Part shown: piece after piece, positions 19,737 through 27,524 of the stretch
Layout: each line of letters starts with the position of its first letter
How positions within the stretch are numbered: position 1 is the stretch's first letter
Assembly (NCBI RefSeq): GCF_007992195.1
Contig: NZ_BJZU01000021.1
Coordinates: forward strand, 52,341-116,340
Origin: Methylobacterium oxalidis
Lineage (GTDB): Bacteria > Pseudomonadota > Alphaproteobacteria > Rhizobiales > Beijerinckiaceae
DNA length: 64,000 nt
Reading direction: 5' to 3'
Position numbers and translations under genes: made by a program
Notes under the pieces: generated by a model
The model's input: the letters and a program-made list of their open reading frames with translations, nothing else
Told to the model about the DNA's origin: nothing
Databases searched by the model: none

Positions 19737-21199
19737 GGCGTGCCTCCCGCGCTCGCCGCCTGCCGGTCGTCCTTCGGGGCGCTCATGGACTGCAGCGCCG
19801 CCTTCAGGTTGCTCTCGGCGTCGATCAGGAAGTTCGCCGCCGTGACCACCCGGTCGCCGGCAGAGACGCCGTCGTGGACTTCGACGTAGCCACGGCCGCG
19901 CAGGCCGAGCTTCACCGCCTTCGGCTCGAAGCGTCCCTCACCGCGGTCGATCAGCACGACTTGGCGCTCCCCGGTGTCGATGACGGCGTCGTCGGGCACT
20001 GCCACAACCGGCTTGTCCGCGCCCGTGGCGATCTCGACGTCGGCGTACATCGACGGGCGCAGCGCGCCGTCCGGATTGGGAAGCTCGATGCGCAGCCGCG
20101 CGGTTCGGGTCTCCATGTTGAGGTGCGGGTAGATCCGCGTCACGGTCCCGGCGAAGGTTCGGTCGGGGAAGGCCCGGACCCGGACTGTCGCCTTCTGCCC
20201 CTCCGCCACCCCGGCGAGGTCACGCTCGGTCACGTCTGCCAGGACCCAGACGCGGGTATGGTCGACGATGCGGAACAGGACATCGCCGGACTTGGCCTTC
20301 ATCCCGTCCGAGACGTTGCGCTCGACCACGACGCCGTCCCGCGGTGAGGACCAGACGATAGAGGGCGGCACCTTCCGGGTGCGTTCGATCTCGTCGATGA
20401 CCTCTGGAGGGATGGCGAGGTTCTCCAATCGCCGGCGGCCGCCCTCGTAGCCGATGGAGGTCAGGTACTGGGCCGCGACCGCGTTGATCTCGGGCGCGAA
20501 CAGGCGCAGCAGCGGCTGGCCCTTGTGGACGTGGTCGCCCGTGGTGACCGGCTCGACCTTCTCGATGTAGGCATCCGTGCGCATGGCGATGACGGAGATG
20601 CGGCGCTCGTCCTCCTCGACGCTGCCGGGCGCCCGCACCGGGACCGACAGGACCCGGCGCTCCACGGTCTCGGTCCGCACGCCAGTGCGCTGGACCTTGC
20701 CCGGCGACACCTTCACGACGCCGGCCTCGTCCTCGCCCGCGTAGACGGGGATGTAGTCCATCCCCATCGAGTCCTTCCTGGGCACCGGCGAGGTGTCGGC
20801 CAAGCCCATTGGGTTGCGGTAGTACAGCACCCGGCGGTCCCCGAACGCCGCGGCGGGCGCATCCATCGGCACGCCGCCGGCCACTGCATCGGTCGCCTCG
20901 TCCCCGTCGAAGCGCACGTCCTCGCTGGCGTGGACGGCCCGGAATTCGCGACCGTTCTCGGTCACCATCGGAGTCGCCGAGTAGACGGGTTTCCCGTCCG
21001 GGTCCCGATAGTAGACCACCGGGCCGGAGGCGGGCCTGGAAGGGGCCGGTGGCGGCGCTTCGGGTAGCAGGCGGGCGACCCCGAGCCGGGCCCGCTCGAC
21101 GAGCGCCGGAACGGGACCGCCCTGCTGTCCCGCCCAATAGCCGAGGCCCCCCGCCGCGAGCGCGGCGAGGGTCCCGGCGAACCATGCCGGGCGGGTCAT
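19733..21199 (-). CDS. cusB: CusB-type periplasmic adaptor of the RND efflux system
   Basis: The 488-residue membrane-fusion protein bridges CusA to an outer-membrane channel. An N-terminal membrane anchor/signal (about residues 7-27) is followed by a YYRDPDGKPVYS segment and a heavy-metal-binding domain (YYRNPMGL...SMGMDYIPVY) typical of CusB adaptors, then HlyD-like lipoyl and beta-barrel domains (GDHVHKGQPLLRLFAPEI, ...VRVRAFPDRTFAGTVTRI). Methionines in the metal domain fit Cu/Ag handling. The start ATG overlaps the stop of the upstream FixH-like gene (ATGA), and its own stop overlaps the cusA start, so the three genes are translated as one block. Confidence 0.9.
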   Translation of the reverse strand: MTRPAWFAGTLAALAAGGLGYWAGQQGGPVPALVERARLGVARLLPEAPPPAPSRPASGPVVYYRDPDGKPVYSATPMVTENGREFRAVHASEDVRFDGDEATDAVAGGVPMDAPAAAFGDRRVLYYRNPMGLADTSPVPRKDSMGMDYIPVYAGEDEAGVVKVSPGKVQRTGVRTETVERRVLSVPVRAPGSVEEDERRISVIAMRTDAYIEKVEPVTTGDHVHKGQPLLRLFAPEINAVAAQYLTSIGYEGGRRRLENLAIPPEVIDEIERTRKVPPSIVWSSPRDGVVVERNVSDGMKAKSGDVLFRIVDHTRVWVLADVTERDLAGVAEGQKATVRVRAFPDRTFAGTVTRIYPHLNMETRTARLRIELPNPDGALRPSMYADVEIATGADKPVVAVPDDAVIDTGERQVVLIDRGEGRFEPKAVKLGLRGRGYVEVHDGVSAGDRVVTAANFLIDAESNLKAALQSMSAPKDDRQAASAGGTP

Positions 21200-21600
21200 T
21201 TCGCGGCCTGAAGGACCAGCTTGTCCTCGACCGTGCCCGTCTCGCCCTGGACCTTCGCGGCCAGCGACAGGCGCCAGCGCCCCTGCATCGAGAGCTTGGC
21301 CTTGAAGCGGTAGACGCCGGGCTCGGTCGAGGGGACCTGCTCGACCTTGGTGGCCATCTCCTCCATGGCGTCGGGGGCCATGTCGAGGCGCTTGGCGAAG
21401 ACGACGGCGTCTGGCACCGGCTTGCCGCTGCGCTTGTCGACGAGCCGGACGGCGATGACGGCCTCGCCGACCTTCGCCTCCTCCTGCACGAGCTCGAAGC
21501 GGTAGTCCTTGATGTCGGCAAGCGCCGGCAGTGCCGGGGCCGACAGGGCGGCGCCGAGCAGCGCGGCCGGCACGGCGCGCGCGAAGGGGTTCTTGGTCAC
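21196..21600 (-). CDS. FixH/YtkA-like secreted protein of the copper operon
   Basis: A GTG start at 21600 is preferred because AGGAGA lies 8 nt upstream; an in-frame GTG at 21633 has no ribosome site. The 134-residue product has a signal peptide (NPFARAVPAALLGAALSAPALPALA) and one FixH/YtkA-like beta-sandwich, recognisable from KVGEAVIAVRLVDKRSGKPV and the GVYRFKAKLSMQGRWRLSL end. Such proteins are common beside CusAB and CopA and are thought to assist metal delivery in the periplasm, though their role is poorly defined. It overlaps cusB by ATGA. Confidence 0.75.
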   Translation of the reverse strand: MTKNPFARAVPAALLGAALSAPALPALADIKDYRFELVQEEAKVGEAVIAVRLVDKRSGKPVPDAVVFAKRLDMAPDAMEEMATKVEQVPSTEPGVYRFKAKLSMQGRWRLSLAAKVQGETGTVEDKLVLQAAK

Positions 21601-21646
21601 GGATGTTGTCTCCTGAACGCGATGGTTGGCCACGCGCGGGCGCGCG

Positions 21647-22093
21647 TCACCGTGCCGGCGCGAGCGCCGGCGACATCCGGTTCAGGCTCGGGGGGGGCTC
21701 GGGCAGCGGGGGCCCGTGCAGGCTGGCAAAGGATGCTGCGGAGGGCCAAGCCCTGTTTGTCCGCGTCGCGTCGGGCGCCGGGACCGGCACCGCGACCGGT
21801 AGGAGCGAGGCGACGCTGGCGAGGCAGAGCGCCATCAAGGGGCAGCCCGCCTTGACGCAGTCCGGCTTCGCCGCCCTTTCGGGCGGGCAGCAGGGCATGT
21901 CGTCCATGTCCATCCCGGCCATGTCCAACCCGGCGTGGTTCATGGCGGGCATCGCATCGTGCGAGCCGTGGGCCTGCGCCGTCATGGAGGCGTGCATGCC
22001 CGCGGCGGCCGCGGAAGCGGTCACCGGCGTCAGGGCGAGGCTGAGAACCGCAAGGAGCGGGAGCAGCCGCCGGAGGGCGAGCCAGGGCGTCAT
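21647..22093 (-). CDS. Met/His/Cys-rich secreted protein, first gene of copper operon
   Basis: Start is ATG at 22093, 50 nt downstream of the -10 of a CueR-type promoter. Longer upstream frames would cross that promoter. The product has 148 residues: an N-terminal signal sequence (LLPLLAVLSLALTPVTASA), then a segment rich in Met, His and Cys (HGSHDAMPAMNHAGLDMAGM, DDMPCCPPE, DCVKAGCP), then a hydrophobic stretch and a Pro/Ala-rich tail. The ligand-rich part looks like a Cu(I)/Ag(I)-binding region. I do not recognise a named family, so a periplasmic metal-binding role is inferred from composition and from its position ahead of fixH-like, cusB and cusA. Confidence 0.65.
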   Translation of the reverse strand: MTPWLALRRLLPLLAVLSLALTPVTASAAAAGMHASMTAQAHGSHDAMPAMNHAGLDMAGMDMDDMPCCPPERAAKPDCVKAGCPLMALCLASVASLLPVAVPVPAPDATRTNRAWPSAASFASLHGPPLPEPPPSLNRMSPALAPAR

Positions 22094-22142
22094 GAATCGA
22101 CGATGCCAGTTTTCCGGGTCGTGCGGAAGGTCGATGGACGTC

Positions 22143-22173
22143 AGGCTGCACCCTCCCACGGTGGGAAGGTCAA
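22143..22173 (-). promoter_or_regulatory. CueR/MerR-type copper-responsive promoter
   Basis: Read on the minus strand: -35 TTGACC (22173-22168), a 19-bp spacer, and -10 CAGCCT (22148-22143). Within it lies a dyad ACCTTCCCA-CCG-TGGGAGGGT (22170-22150) with one mismatch. The 19-bp spacer and the CCTTCCC...GGGAGGG dyad are the signature of MerR-family activators. The element aligns base for base with the layout of the E. coli copA CueR promoter. It faces the Met-rich gene at 22093 and so controls the whole copper operon. No merR/cueR-like gene was found in the window. Confidence 0.85.
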
Positions 22174-22227
22174 GGGCAGCGGCCGCCGGGACCGGATCGG
22201 AGGGCCCCGTACGGTCCGCCGCGGCCG

Positions 22228-22458
22228 TCAGTACCCGTGATGGTGATGATGGTGGCCGCGGTCGAAGTGGACGGGGCGATCGTAGCCGTGGTGGTGGTGC
22301 CGCTCGTAGCCGTGGCGGTGGCCGTAGCCATGGTGATGATGGTGGTCCCAGTGATGGTGATGCCCGTGTCGCGGGCCGCGTTCGTACCACTGCGCGGAAG
22401 CCGCGCCGGGGATCAGGACGAGGGCGGCGGCCATCAAACCGGCGATGCGAAGCTTCAT
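22228..22458 (-). CDS. Histidine-rich secreted small protein
   Basis: This 76-residue product has a signal peptide (RIAGLMAAALVLIPGAASA) and a mature part of about 54 residues, of which 23 are His, arranged as HHHH-HHHHH-HHHH-HHHHHH runs separated by Gly/Tyr/Arg. GGAGAG lies 8 nt before the ATG at 22458. Such proteins bind Ni, Cu, Zn or Co; which metal cannot be told. It sits on the same strand directly upstream of the CueR-type promoter, so it is probably transcribed separately from the copper operon. Confidence 0.7.
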   Translation of the reverse strand: MKLRIAGLMAAALVLIPGAASAQWYERGPRHGHHHHWDHHHHHGYGHRHGYERHHHHGYDRPVHFDRGHHHHHHGY

Positions 22459-22591
22459 GGAAGGACTCTCCAGGGTCGTGATGTACCCAGGTTGCGCCGA
22501 TCGCGTTGAACCCGTTCTGAAGCCCGCGCGCAGCTTCCGTTCAGCGAACGCCGCCTCCCGCGACATCGTTCGGTCGCGTGCCCCACAAGGC

Positions 22592-23060
22592 TCATGCCAA
22601 GCCGAGGTTCACCAGCGCGAGGGCGACCAAGAGGCCGTAGGCCGCGTCCGCGCCGCCGTGAGTGAGCGCTGGAGGCCGGCGGAGACCGTTTTGGGGACGA
22701 GGCGGGCGAGCCGCTCGACGAGGCCGGTCACGCCGGCGAGGAGAAAGAAGGCACCGAGGACGAGACCCGCTGCCGCGATGGCGCCGGGCTCCATCGGCTC
22801 GATCAGCACCACCGCCGAGGCCGCCTTCATCGGCTGGACCGCGATGGGCAACCCGTAGAAGGCGCCTCCCAGGGCGTAGAAGAGCCCGAAGGTGACGAGG
22901 GTGCCGGCGGGAGCCATGCCGACCACCGTTATGCGCCGATGATGTGGGGCAGGAAGGTCCCGAGGTCGCCGAGCGCGCCCGACACCTCCTTCAGGCCCCA
23001 GCGGAAGCGCCGGCGTCGCACCGCCCCCGGTTCGGGCGCCTCCCTGACCTCGACGTTCAT
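22592..23060 (-). pseudogene. Decayed MOT1-type sulfate/molybdate transporter
   Basis: Starting at ATG 23060, the frame reads ...KEVSGALGDLGTFLPHIIGA and then hits TAA at 22931-22929. One base is missing there, because the next frame continues seamlessly as ITVVGMAPAGTLVTFGLF...GLPIAVQPMKAASAV...TGLVERLARLVPKTVSAGLQ. GALGDLGTFLP and PxxVQPMKA are hallmarks of the MOT1 family (~380-400 residues, many membrane helices). After SAGLQ the homology ends, and a third frame gives only a short hydrophobic tail (YGLLVALALVNLGLA, stop at 22592). The gene therefore has a -1 frameshift plus a large internal deletion and cannot make a transporter. Confidence 0.8.
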
Positions 23061-23127
23061 GCGCTCCCCTTCGCCTCGTCGAGCGCCCCCACGACATCGC
23101 TCGCGGCCGTCACGGCCGGCAGCCGGG
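23057..23127 (-). pseudogene. Orphan C-terminal tail upstream of the MOT1 remnant
   Basis: About 22 codons ending AASDVVGALDEAKGSA-stop are open on the minus strand, and the TGA overlaps the MOT1 ATG as ATGA. Such an overlap usually marks operon partners. No upstream part of this gene exists, because the arsenic transporter gene ends immediately before it (stop at 23131). It looks like the 3' stub of a gene cut off when the ars cassette arrived. The identity is unknown and the evidence is short. Confidence 0.35.
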
Positions 23128-23130
23128 ACG

Positions 23131-24198
23131 TCAGGTCTCGCGGGATGCGTGCACCAGAGCCGCTCCCTTGCCTGCCGCGCCGCGCTCGTACCACCCCTGG
23201 CTCCAGTTCACGATCCAGACGACCGAGAGCATCACCGGCACCTCGATGAGGACGCCGACCACCGTGGCGAGCGCCGCGCCGGAGTTGAAGCCGAACAGGC
23301 TGATGGCCGCGGCCACCGCGAGCTCGAAGAAGTTCGAGGCGCCGATCAGCGCCGACGGGCCGGCGACGCAGTGCTGCTCGCCCGCGGCCCGGTTCAGGAG
23401 GTAGGCCAGCCCCGAGTTGAAGTAGACCTGAATGAGAATGGGCACCGCGAGCAGGCCGATGACGGCCGGCTGCGCCAGGATCTGCTCGCCCTGGAAGCCG
23501 AACAGCAGCACCAGGGTGGCGAGCAGCGCGACGAGCGAGGCGGGCCCGAGCCTGGCGAGGAGCCGGTCGAGGGCGGCCTGCCCGCCGGAGGCCAGCAGGC
23601 TCCGGCGGACTACCTGAGCGATCACCACCGGGATGACGATGTAGAGCACCACTGAGAGGACCAGCGTGCCCCAGGGCACCGTGATGGCCGAGAGCCCGAG
23701 CAGCAGGCCGACGATGGGCGCGAAGGCCACCACCATGATGGTGTCGTTGAGTGCCACCTGGCTCAGCGTGAAGTGCGGCTCGCCCCGGGTCAGGTTCGAC
23801 CAGACGAACACCATCGCTGTGCAGGGCGCCGCCGCCAGGATGATCAGCCCGGCAATGTAGCCGTCGATCCGGTCCGCCGGCAGATAGGGCCGGAACAGGT
23901 AGCCCACGAAGAGCCAGCCGAGCAGTGCCATCGAGAAGGGCTTCACCGCCCAGTTGATGAACAGCGTCACGCCGATGCCGCGCCAGTGCCGCCCGACCTG
24001 GCGCAGCGATGCGAAGTCGATCTTGAGCAGCATGGGAATGACCATGAGCCAGATCAGGGCCGCCACCGGCAGGTTCACCTTGGCGACCTCGGCGGCGCCG
24101 ACGGCGTGGAAGAAGCCGGGCATGACGTGGCCGAGCGCGATGCCGGCCGCGATGCACAGCGCCACCCAGAGGGTGAGGTAGCGTTCGAACAGGGACAT
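23131..24198 (-). CDS. acr3: ACR3-family arsenite efflux transporter
   Basis: The 355-residue inner-membrane protein has about ten predicted membrane helices and exports As(III) using the proton-motive force. Family hallmarks are the opening FERYLTLWVALCIAAGIALG, IDGYIAGLIILAAAPCTAMV with the conserved catalytic Cys in AAPCTAMVFVWS, and FTLSQVALNDTIM. The family is distinct from ArsB. It lies 9 bp downstream of arsC on the same strand, so it belongs to an arsR-arsC-acr3 operon. The C-terminus (HASRET) ends abruptly next to a decayed gene. Confidence 0.93.
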   Translation of the reverse strand: MSLFERYLTLWVALCIAAGIALGHVMPGFFHAVGAAEVAKVNLPVAALIWLMVIPMLLKIDFASLRQVGRHWRGIGVTLFINWAVKPFSMALLGWLFVGYLFRPYLPADRIDGYIAGLIILAAAPCTAMVFVWSNLTRGEPHFTLSQVALNDTIMVVAFAPIVGLLLGLSAITVPWGTLVLSVVLYIVIPVVIAQVVRRSLLASGGQAALDRLLARLGPASLVALLATLVLLFGFQGEQILAQPAVIGLLAVPILIQVYFNSGLAYLLNRAAGEQHCVAGPSALIGASNFFELAVAAAISLFGFNSGAALATVVGVLIEVPVMLSVVWIVNWSQGWYERGAAGKGAALVHASRET

Positions 24199-24207
24199 CG
24201 GGCTTCC

Positions 24208-24645
24208 TCAGGCGGTGGCGACGCGGCGACCGTGCTCGTCGACGACGCGCTCACCGTCCTCCTTCACGAATTCGCCCTGCTGGGCGGGCAGCAGGTCCAG
24301 CACCGCCTCGGACGGCCGGCACAGGCGCACGCCCCTCGGGCTCACCACCAGCGGGCGGTTGAGCAGCACCGGATGGGCGTCGACGGCGTCGAGGAGCTGC
24401 TCGTCCGTGAGGGCTGGGTCAGCCAGGCCGAGCTCGGCGTACGGCGTGTTCTTCTCGCGCAGGACGTCCCGCACCGAGAGGCCGGCGCGGGCCAGAAGCT
24501 GGCGGATGAGCGCCCGGCTCGGGGGCGTCTTGAGGTACTCGACCACGTGCGGCTCGATGCCCGCGTTGCGGATCATCGCCAGGGTGTTCCGGGACGTACC
24601 GCAGGCGGGGTTGTGGTAGATGACGACGTCGAACGCCTCAGGCAT
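24208..24645 (-). CDS. arsC: Glutaredoxin-dependent arsenate reductase
   Basis: The 145-residue thioredoxin-fold enzyme reduces As(V) to As(III) with glutathione/glutaredoxin, supplying the substrate of the ACR3 pump. The catalytic Cys is in YHNPACGTSRNTL, the motif of the E. coli R773 type, and the conserved LLNRPLVV, RLCRPSE and FVKEDGE segments follow. Length matches the family (~141). The ATG at 24645 overlaps the arsR stop by 8 bp, so translation is coupled to the repressor. Confidence 0.94.
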   Translation of the reverse strand: MPEAFDVVIYHNPACGTSRNTLAMIRNAGIEPHVVEYLKTPPSRALIRQLLARAGLSVRDVLREKNTPYAELGLADPALTDEQLLDAVDAHPVLLNRPLVVSPRGVRLCRPSEAVLDLLPAQQGEFVKEDGERVVDEHGRRVATA

Positions 24646-24997
24646 GGGCGGTGTCTCCGGTGGGGCAATCGCAGGCGGACAGGGCGGCGACGGCTGGCGC
24701 GCAGACCTCGGGCCGGCCCTGGCAGCAATCACGCATCAGGAAGGCGATCAGGTCGGACAGGCCGACGTAGGCGGCGCTGTAGATGACCGATTTGCCCTCA
24801 CGCCGGGACCTGATCAGCCCGGCATGGGAGAGCTCCTTCAGATGGAAGGACAGGTTGGTGTTCGCGATCCCCACCGTCTCGGCGAGCACGCCCGCGGAGA
24901 GGCCGTCCGGCCCGGCGGTGACAAGGGCGCGCACGACCCGGAGGCGGTGCTCCTGGCCGAGCGCGGCGAAGGCGGCGAGGGCTTGCCGTTCGTCCAT
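24638..24997 (-). CDS. arsR: ArsR-type arsenite-responsive repressor
   Basis: The 119-residue winged-helix repressor leaves DNA on binding As(III). The helix-turn-helix region is LSAGVLAETVGIANTNLSFH, followed by LKELSHAGLIRSRREG. The sensor looks C-terminal: DCCQGRPEVC with further cysteines in LSACDC, resembling the CC...C site described for Acidithiobacillus ferrooxidans ArsR rather than the alpha3 ELCVC site of the R773 type. Start at ATG 24997 is chosen by the usual family N-terminus; an in-frame ATG lies a few codons upstream inside the palindromic region. Divergent to arsH, and first gene of the operon. Confidence 0.9.
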   Translation of the reverse strand: MDERQALAAFAALGQEHRLRVVRALVTAGPDGLSAGVLAETVGIANTNLSFHLKELSHAGLIRSRREGKSVIYSAAYVGLSDLIAFLMRDCCQGRPEVCAPAVAALSACDCPTGDTAHA

Positions 24998-24998
24998 G

Positions 24999-25025
24999 AT
25001 TGATCCATCAATCCAACGTTCGTTG
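24999..25025. promoter_or_regulatory. Candidate ArsR operator region (two palindromes)
   Basis: The 50-bp arsR-arsH gap contains a perfect dyad ATTGAT-CC-ATCAAT (24999-25012) and, touching it, CAACG-TT-CGTTG (25014-25025). ATCAA/TTGAT half-sites are typical of ArsR-family operators. The first palindrome abuts the arsR start codon, so binding there would also cover its ribosome site. Confidence 0.55.
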
Positions 25026-25047
25026 AAGCGTATGGAAAGACTGCCGC

Positions 25048-25794
25048 GTGAACAAGCCCCGCCAGCCGTTCGCCGACGGGTTGCCGAACCTCTCCGAGGC
25101 GCACTTCGAATTGCCGAACACGGAGCGGGTCGAGGCGTCGACGCCGTTCGCCTATGCGCCGCGCTTCCTGATCCTGTACGGCTCGCTTCGGGAGCGCTCG
25201 TACAGCCGGTTCCTGGCCTACGAGGCGGCACGGCTCCTGGAGGTGATGGGAGGCGAGGTCCGCATCTTCCACGCCGACGGCCTGCCGCTGCCGGACGACG
25301 CCACCGCCGACCACCCGAAGGTGCAGGAGCTGCGGCAGCTCTCGATCTGGTCGGAGGGGCAGGTCTGGGTCAGCCCCGAGCGGCACGGCAACCTGACCGG
25401 GGTGATGAAGAGCCAGATCGACTGGCTCCCTCTGAGCGAGGGCTCGGTGCGCCCGACGCAGGGGCGCACGCTCGCGGTGATGCAGGTCTCGGGCGGCTCG
25501 CAGAGCTTCAACGCGGTGAACAGCCTGCGGGTGCTCGGGCGCTGGATGCGGATGATCACCATCCCGAACCAGTCCTCGGTCCCGATGGCCTACAGGGAGT
25601 TCGACGACGCCGGCCGCATGAAGCCGGGGCCGCTCTACGACCGGGTTGTGGACGTCTGTGAGGAACTGATGAAGTTCACCCTGCTCACCCGCGGGCGGGC
25701 CGCCTACCTTGTCGACCGCTACTCGGAGCGCAAGGAGCGCGAGCCCGAGCGGCTCAAGGCGGTGGCCGCCGACATTGGGTTCGTGAGGCGATAG
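25048..25794 (+). CDS. arsH: ArsH NADPH-dependent FMN oxidoreductase
   Basis: The 248-residue flavoprotein oxidises trivalent organoarsenicals and has NADPH-dependent quinone/FMN reductase activity. The FMN-phosphate loop is [15 protein letters not shown] and the flavodoxin-like core continues through [35 protein letters not shown] and [12 protein letters not shown], all conserved in ArsH. Start is GTG at 25048 behind GGAAAG; the nearby ATG at 25032 is out of frame. It is divergent from arsR, and the shared operator region suggests co-regulation by As(III). Confidence 0.93.
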   Translation: MNKPRQPFADGLPNLSEAHFELPNTERVEASTPFAYAPRFLILYGSLRERSYSRFLAYEAARLLEVMGGEVRIFHADGLPLPDDATADHPKVQELRQLSIWSEGQVWVSPERHGNLTGVMKSQIDWLPLSEGSVRPTQGRTLAVMQVSGGSQSFNAVNSLRVLGRWMRMITIPNQSSVPMAYREFDDAGRMKPGPLYDRVVDVCEELMKFTLLTRGRAAYLVDRYSERKEREPERLKAVAADIGFVRR

Positions 25795-26163
25795 ATCCAA
25801 GTAGCTTAGCTCACGAACGATCAGCGTCCATCAGGCTGCCGGAACGCGGCTTCACCGATACGTCTGGTGCGGCGCCGAAAGCTGACCTTTGAGCGCGCGA
25901 GGTTGAAGATCAGCTCATGGCGCGATCCAGACTCAAGGCTACGCTATCGTAGGGTCCGCCTCCGGGACGCAGTCTGAGACATCTGTACGGCGCCAACGGA
26001 CGCGACGTGGCTGGTAGGCTTTGGCCGGGTGCGAAATGGAGGCTAGGACGAGCGGCATTCCAACGGGGTCTGATACGTCAGCGCGTCCGCCGTTCCAAGA
26101 ATGCCGGACGACGTGTGTGGAGCAAGGTTCGTCGGCGCGTGGAACGCTCCGTAAGAGCGAGCC
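25795..26163. other. Non-coding gap after arsH
   Basis: About 370 bp without a credible gene. Frames on both strands lack ribosome sites and family features. No terminator with a U-tract was seen after arsH. Confidence 0.5.
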
Positions 26164-26658
26164 TTATTGGAGTACCGGCAACGGGCGAGGATCTTCGTGG
26201 TGTTCCTCGCGCGGCATCCCCACCCGGTTGATCTGCCGCCACTCGCTGGGCGTCACGCCCGACCATCGGCGGAAGGCGTGCGTGAAGGCGGCGGGCTCGG
26301 AGAAGGCCAGAGCGACCGAGATCTGCCCCATCGTCATGGTGGTGTCAGCCAGAAGCCGCTTCGCAATCCCGAACTGGGCCTCGTTGACGAGCTGCTTGTA
26401 GCTCGTACCTTCGGCCCTCAGGCGGCGGCCCGGGGTGCGGTGGGTGATCATTTTCAGGCACGCCACGCGCTCCGCCTTGCAGCGCTGCTGAGTGACCGCG
26501 TTCTGGACATCCTGGCGAAGCTCATCCGTCAGCGAGGATGGCTGAGTGGCCACGTCGAGATCTCCGTTCGTGACAGTCCCATCTGGAAAGCGGTTGATGC
26601 GTAATCGGTTAGGCGAGAGCATGGGCAATCTCCCGCTCTCAGATGGAACAACGCGCAA
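26164..26658 (-). pseudogene. Remnant of an AraC-family regulator (DNA-binding end)
   Basis: Only the AraC C-terminal helix-turn-helix domain is recognisable: RRLRAEGTSYKQLVNEAQ, TMTMGQISVALAFSEPAAFT and HAFRRWSGVTPSEWRQ (about 26,205-26,430 on this strand). Full-length family members have ~300 residues with an N-terminal sensor. Here the preceding ~80 residues match nothing and include no sensor, and even the first HTH-domain helix is degraded. Nothing can be said about the ligand. It lies between the arsenic cassette and the ECF module, facing arsH. Confidence 0.6.
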
Positions 26659-26926
26659 ACTGCTACTTGATCAAATAGGACAGCAGTTCCGCGCCACTGG
26701 GGGCTGACGCCCTCGCTGGCAGACGCTCCAAAACATCCGGCCCACGAACTTCCGCTTCGGAGGAGCGCCTGGGGACGCCTGAAAGGCCGAAATGGGCGCA
26801 AGGCTGCCGTTTCGAGATGGCCGAAGGCGGATCGGCGGTTTTCGGGTGTCCAGGCTGGGTAGGCGGGTGCTCGAGCGAGGGCCGCACGGGCGTGATACCG
26901 CGCGGTCCGTGGCTAAGCGAAGATTG

Positions 26927-26947
26927 CAGGGTCTCTGCGAGACCCTG
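26927..26947 (-). terminator. Hairpin downstream of small secreted gene
   Basis: A perfect 9-bp stem CAGGGTCTC / GAGACCCTG with a 3-nt loop lies 17 bp after the stop of the gene at 26965-27273. Minus-strand flank is CAATCTTCG, with no long U-run. It is isolated in about 300 bp of otherwise featureless DNA (26,659-26,964). Confidence 0.5.
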
Positions 26948-26964
26948 ATTGAAACTGCGGCCGC

Positions 26965-27273
26965 TCAGTTGATCCCACCGCCCGCCGTGCCGCCCAGGTT
27001 CTGTGCGATCGGGTCACGCTCCGGGAACTCTGCGTTGCCCGACGTGCTGCTCCGTCGGGACGGATGGAATGGGGCTGCCACGCCCGTCGCCTGCAGGCTG
27101 CCCGTCCATCTCGGACCGACTGAACCGGCCTCGCTGTAGCTCGTGAAGAGACCAGGACGCGCCGAGGATCGTGGAGCGGCAACGGCAGGCGCTGCGGCGA
27201 CGGGGAGGATGAGCAGGGCGGCTGTCATCCGAAGCAGCATTTCCCCAGGACGCGTGGATCGATTCATGGACAT
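26965..27273 (-). CDS. Small secreted protein of the ECF module
   Basis: AGGAGA lies 6 nt before the ATG at 27273 and fixes the start; the open frame upstream is ignored. The 102-residue product has a clear signal peptide (MLLRMTAALLILPVAAAPAVAA) and a mature part of about 60 residues with no Cys and no recognised domain, ending NLGGTAGGGIN. The gene is divergent from the metallophosphoesterase operon. A copy of the same 11-bp promoter element lies ahead of each, which suggests it is a target of the ECF sigma factor encoded 2 kb away. Function unknown. Confidence 0.65.
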   Translation of the reverse strand: MSMNRSTRPGEMLLRMTAALLILPVAAAPAVAAPRSSARPGLFTSYSEAGSVGPRWTGSLQATGVAAPFHPSRRSSTSGNAEFPERDPIAQNLGGTAGGGIN

Positions 27274-27417
27274 GGCGTTCTCCTGACGCACGGCCAGCGG
27301 CCGGCGGCCCGGCTGGCGGGCCCAGGCATGCGGGGCCGCCGGCCGGCCGCCTGGAGCGCATCTCGACGCGGTGGCGCTGGCACGGATCGAGAGGCTCACG
27401 GCCTCTCCGATTGGCCA

Positions 27418-27447
27418 GACCTCTCCGCCGGCCCCTTTATTCCCGAC
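27418..27447 (-). promoter_or_regulatory. ECF-like promoter element, minus-strand copy
   Basis: Minus strand: GTCGGGAATAA (27447-27437), 15-nt gap, then GGTC (27421-27418). The identical 11-mer occurs on the plus strand at 27525 with the same spacing to GATC. The element lies about 145 nt before the small secreted gene. The GGGAATAA plus short -10 format is typical of ECF sigma promoters. Confidence 0.55.
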
Positions 27448-27524
27448 TGCGCCGCCGAACTTCGGACCGATGCCGGGACGCCCCCGGCGCTTGCGGCGCG
27501 ACCGGTTGCGATCGATCTCACCGC

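Noticed and set aside
25851..25874. GGAAC...CGTC as an EcfG-type promoter
   Set aside because: Spacing (15) and -10 (CGTC rather than CGTT) deviate, and no gene begins downstream.
26792..27139. Plus-strand 115-codon frame over the small secreted gene
   Set aside because: Arg-rich, no ribosome site, and antisense to a gene with a signal peptide and AGGAGA.
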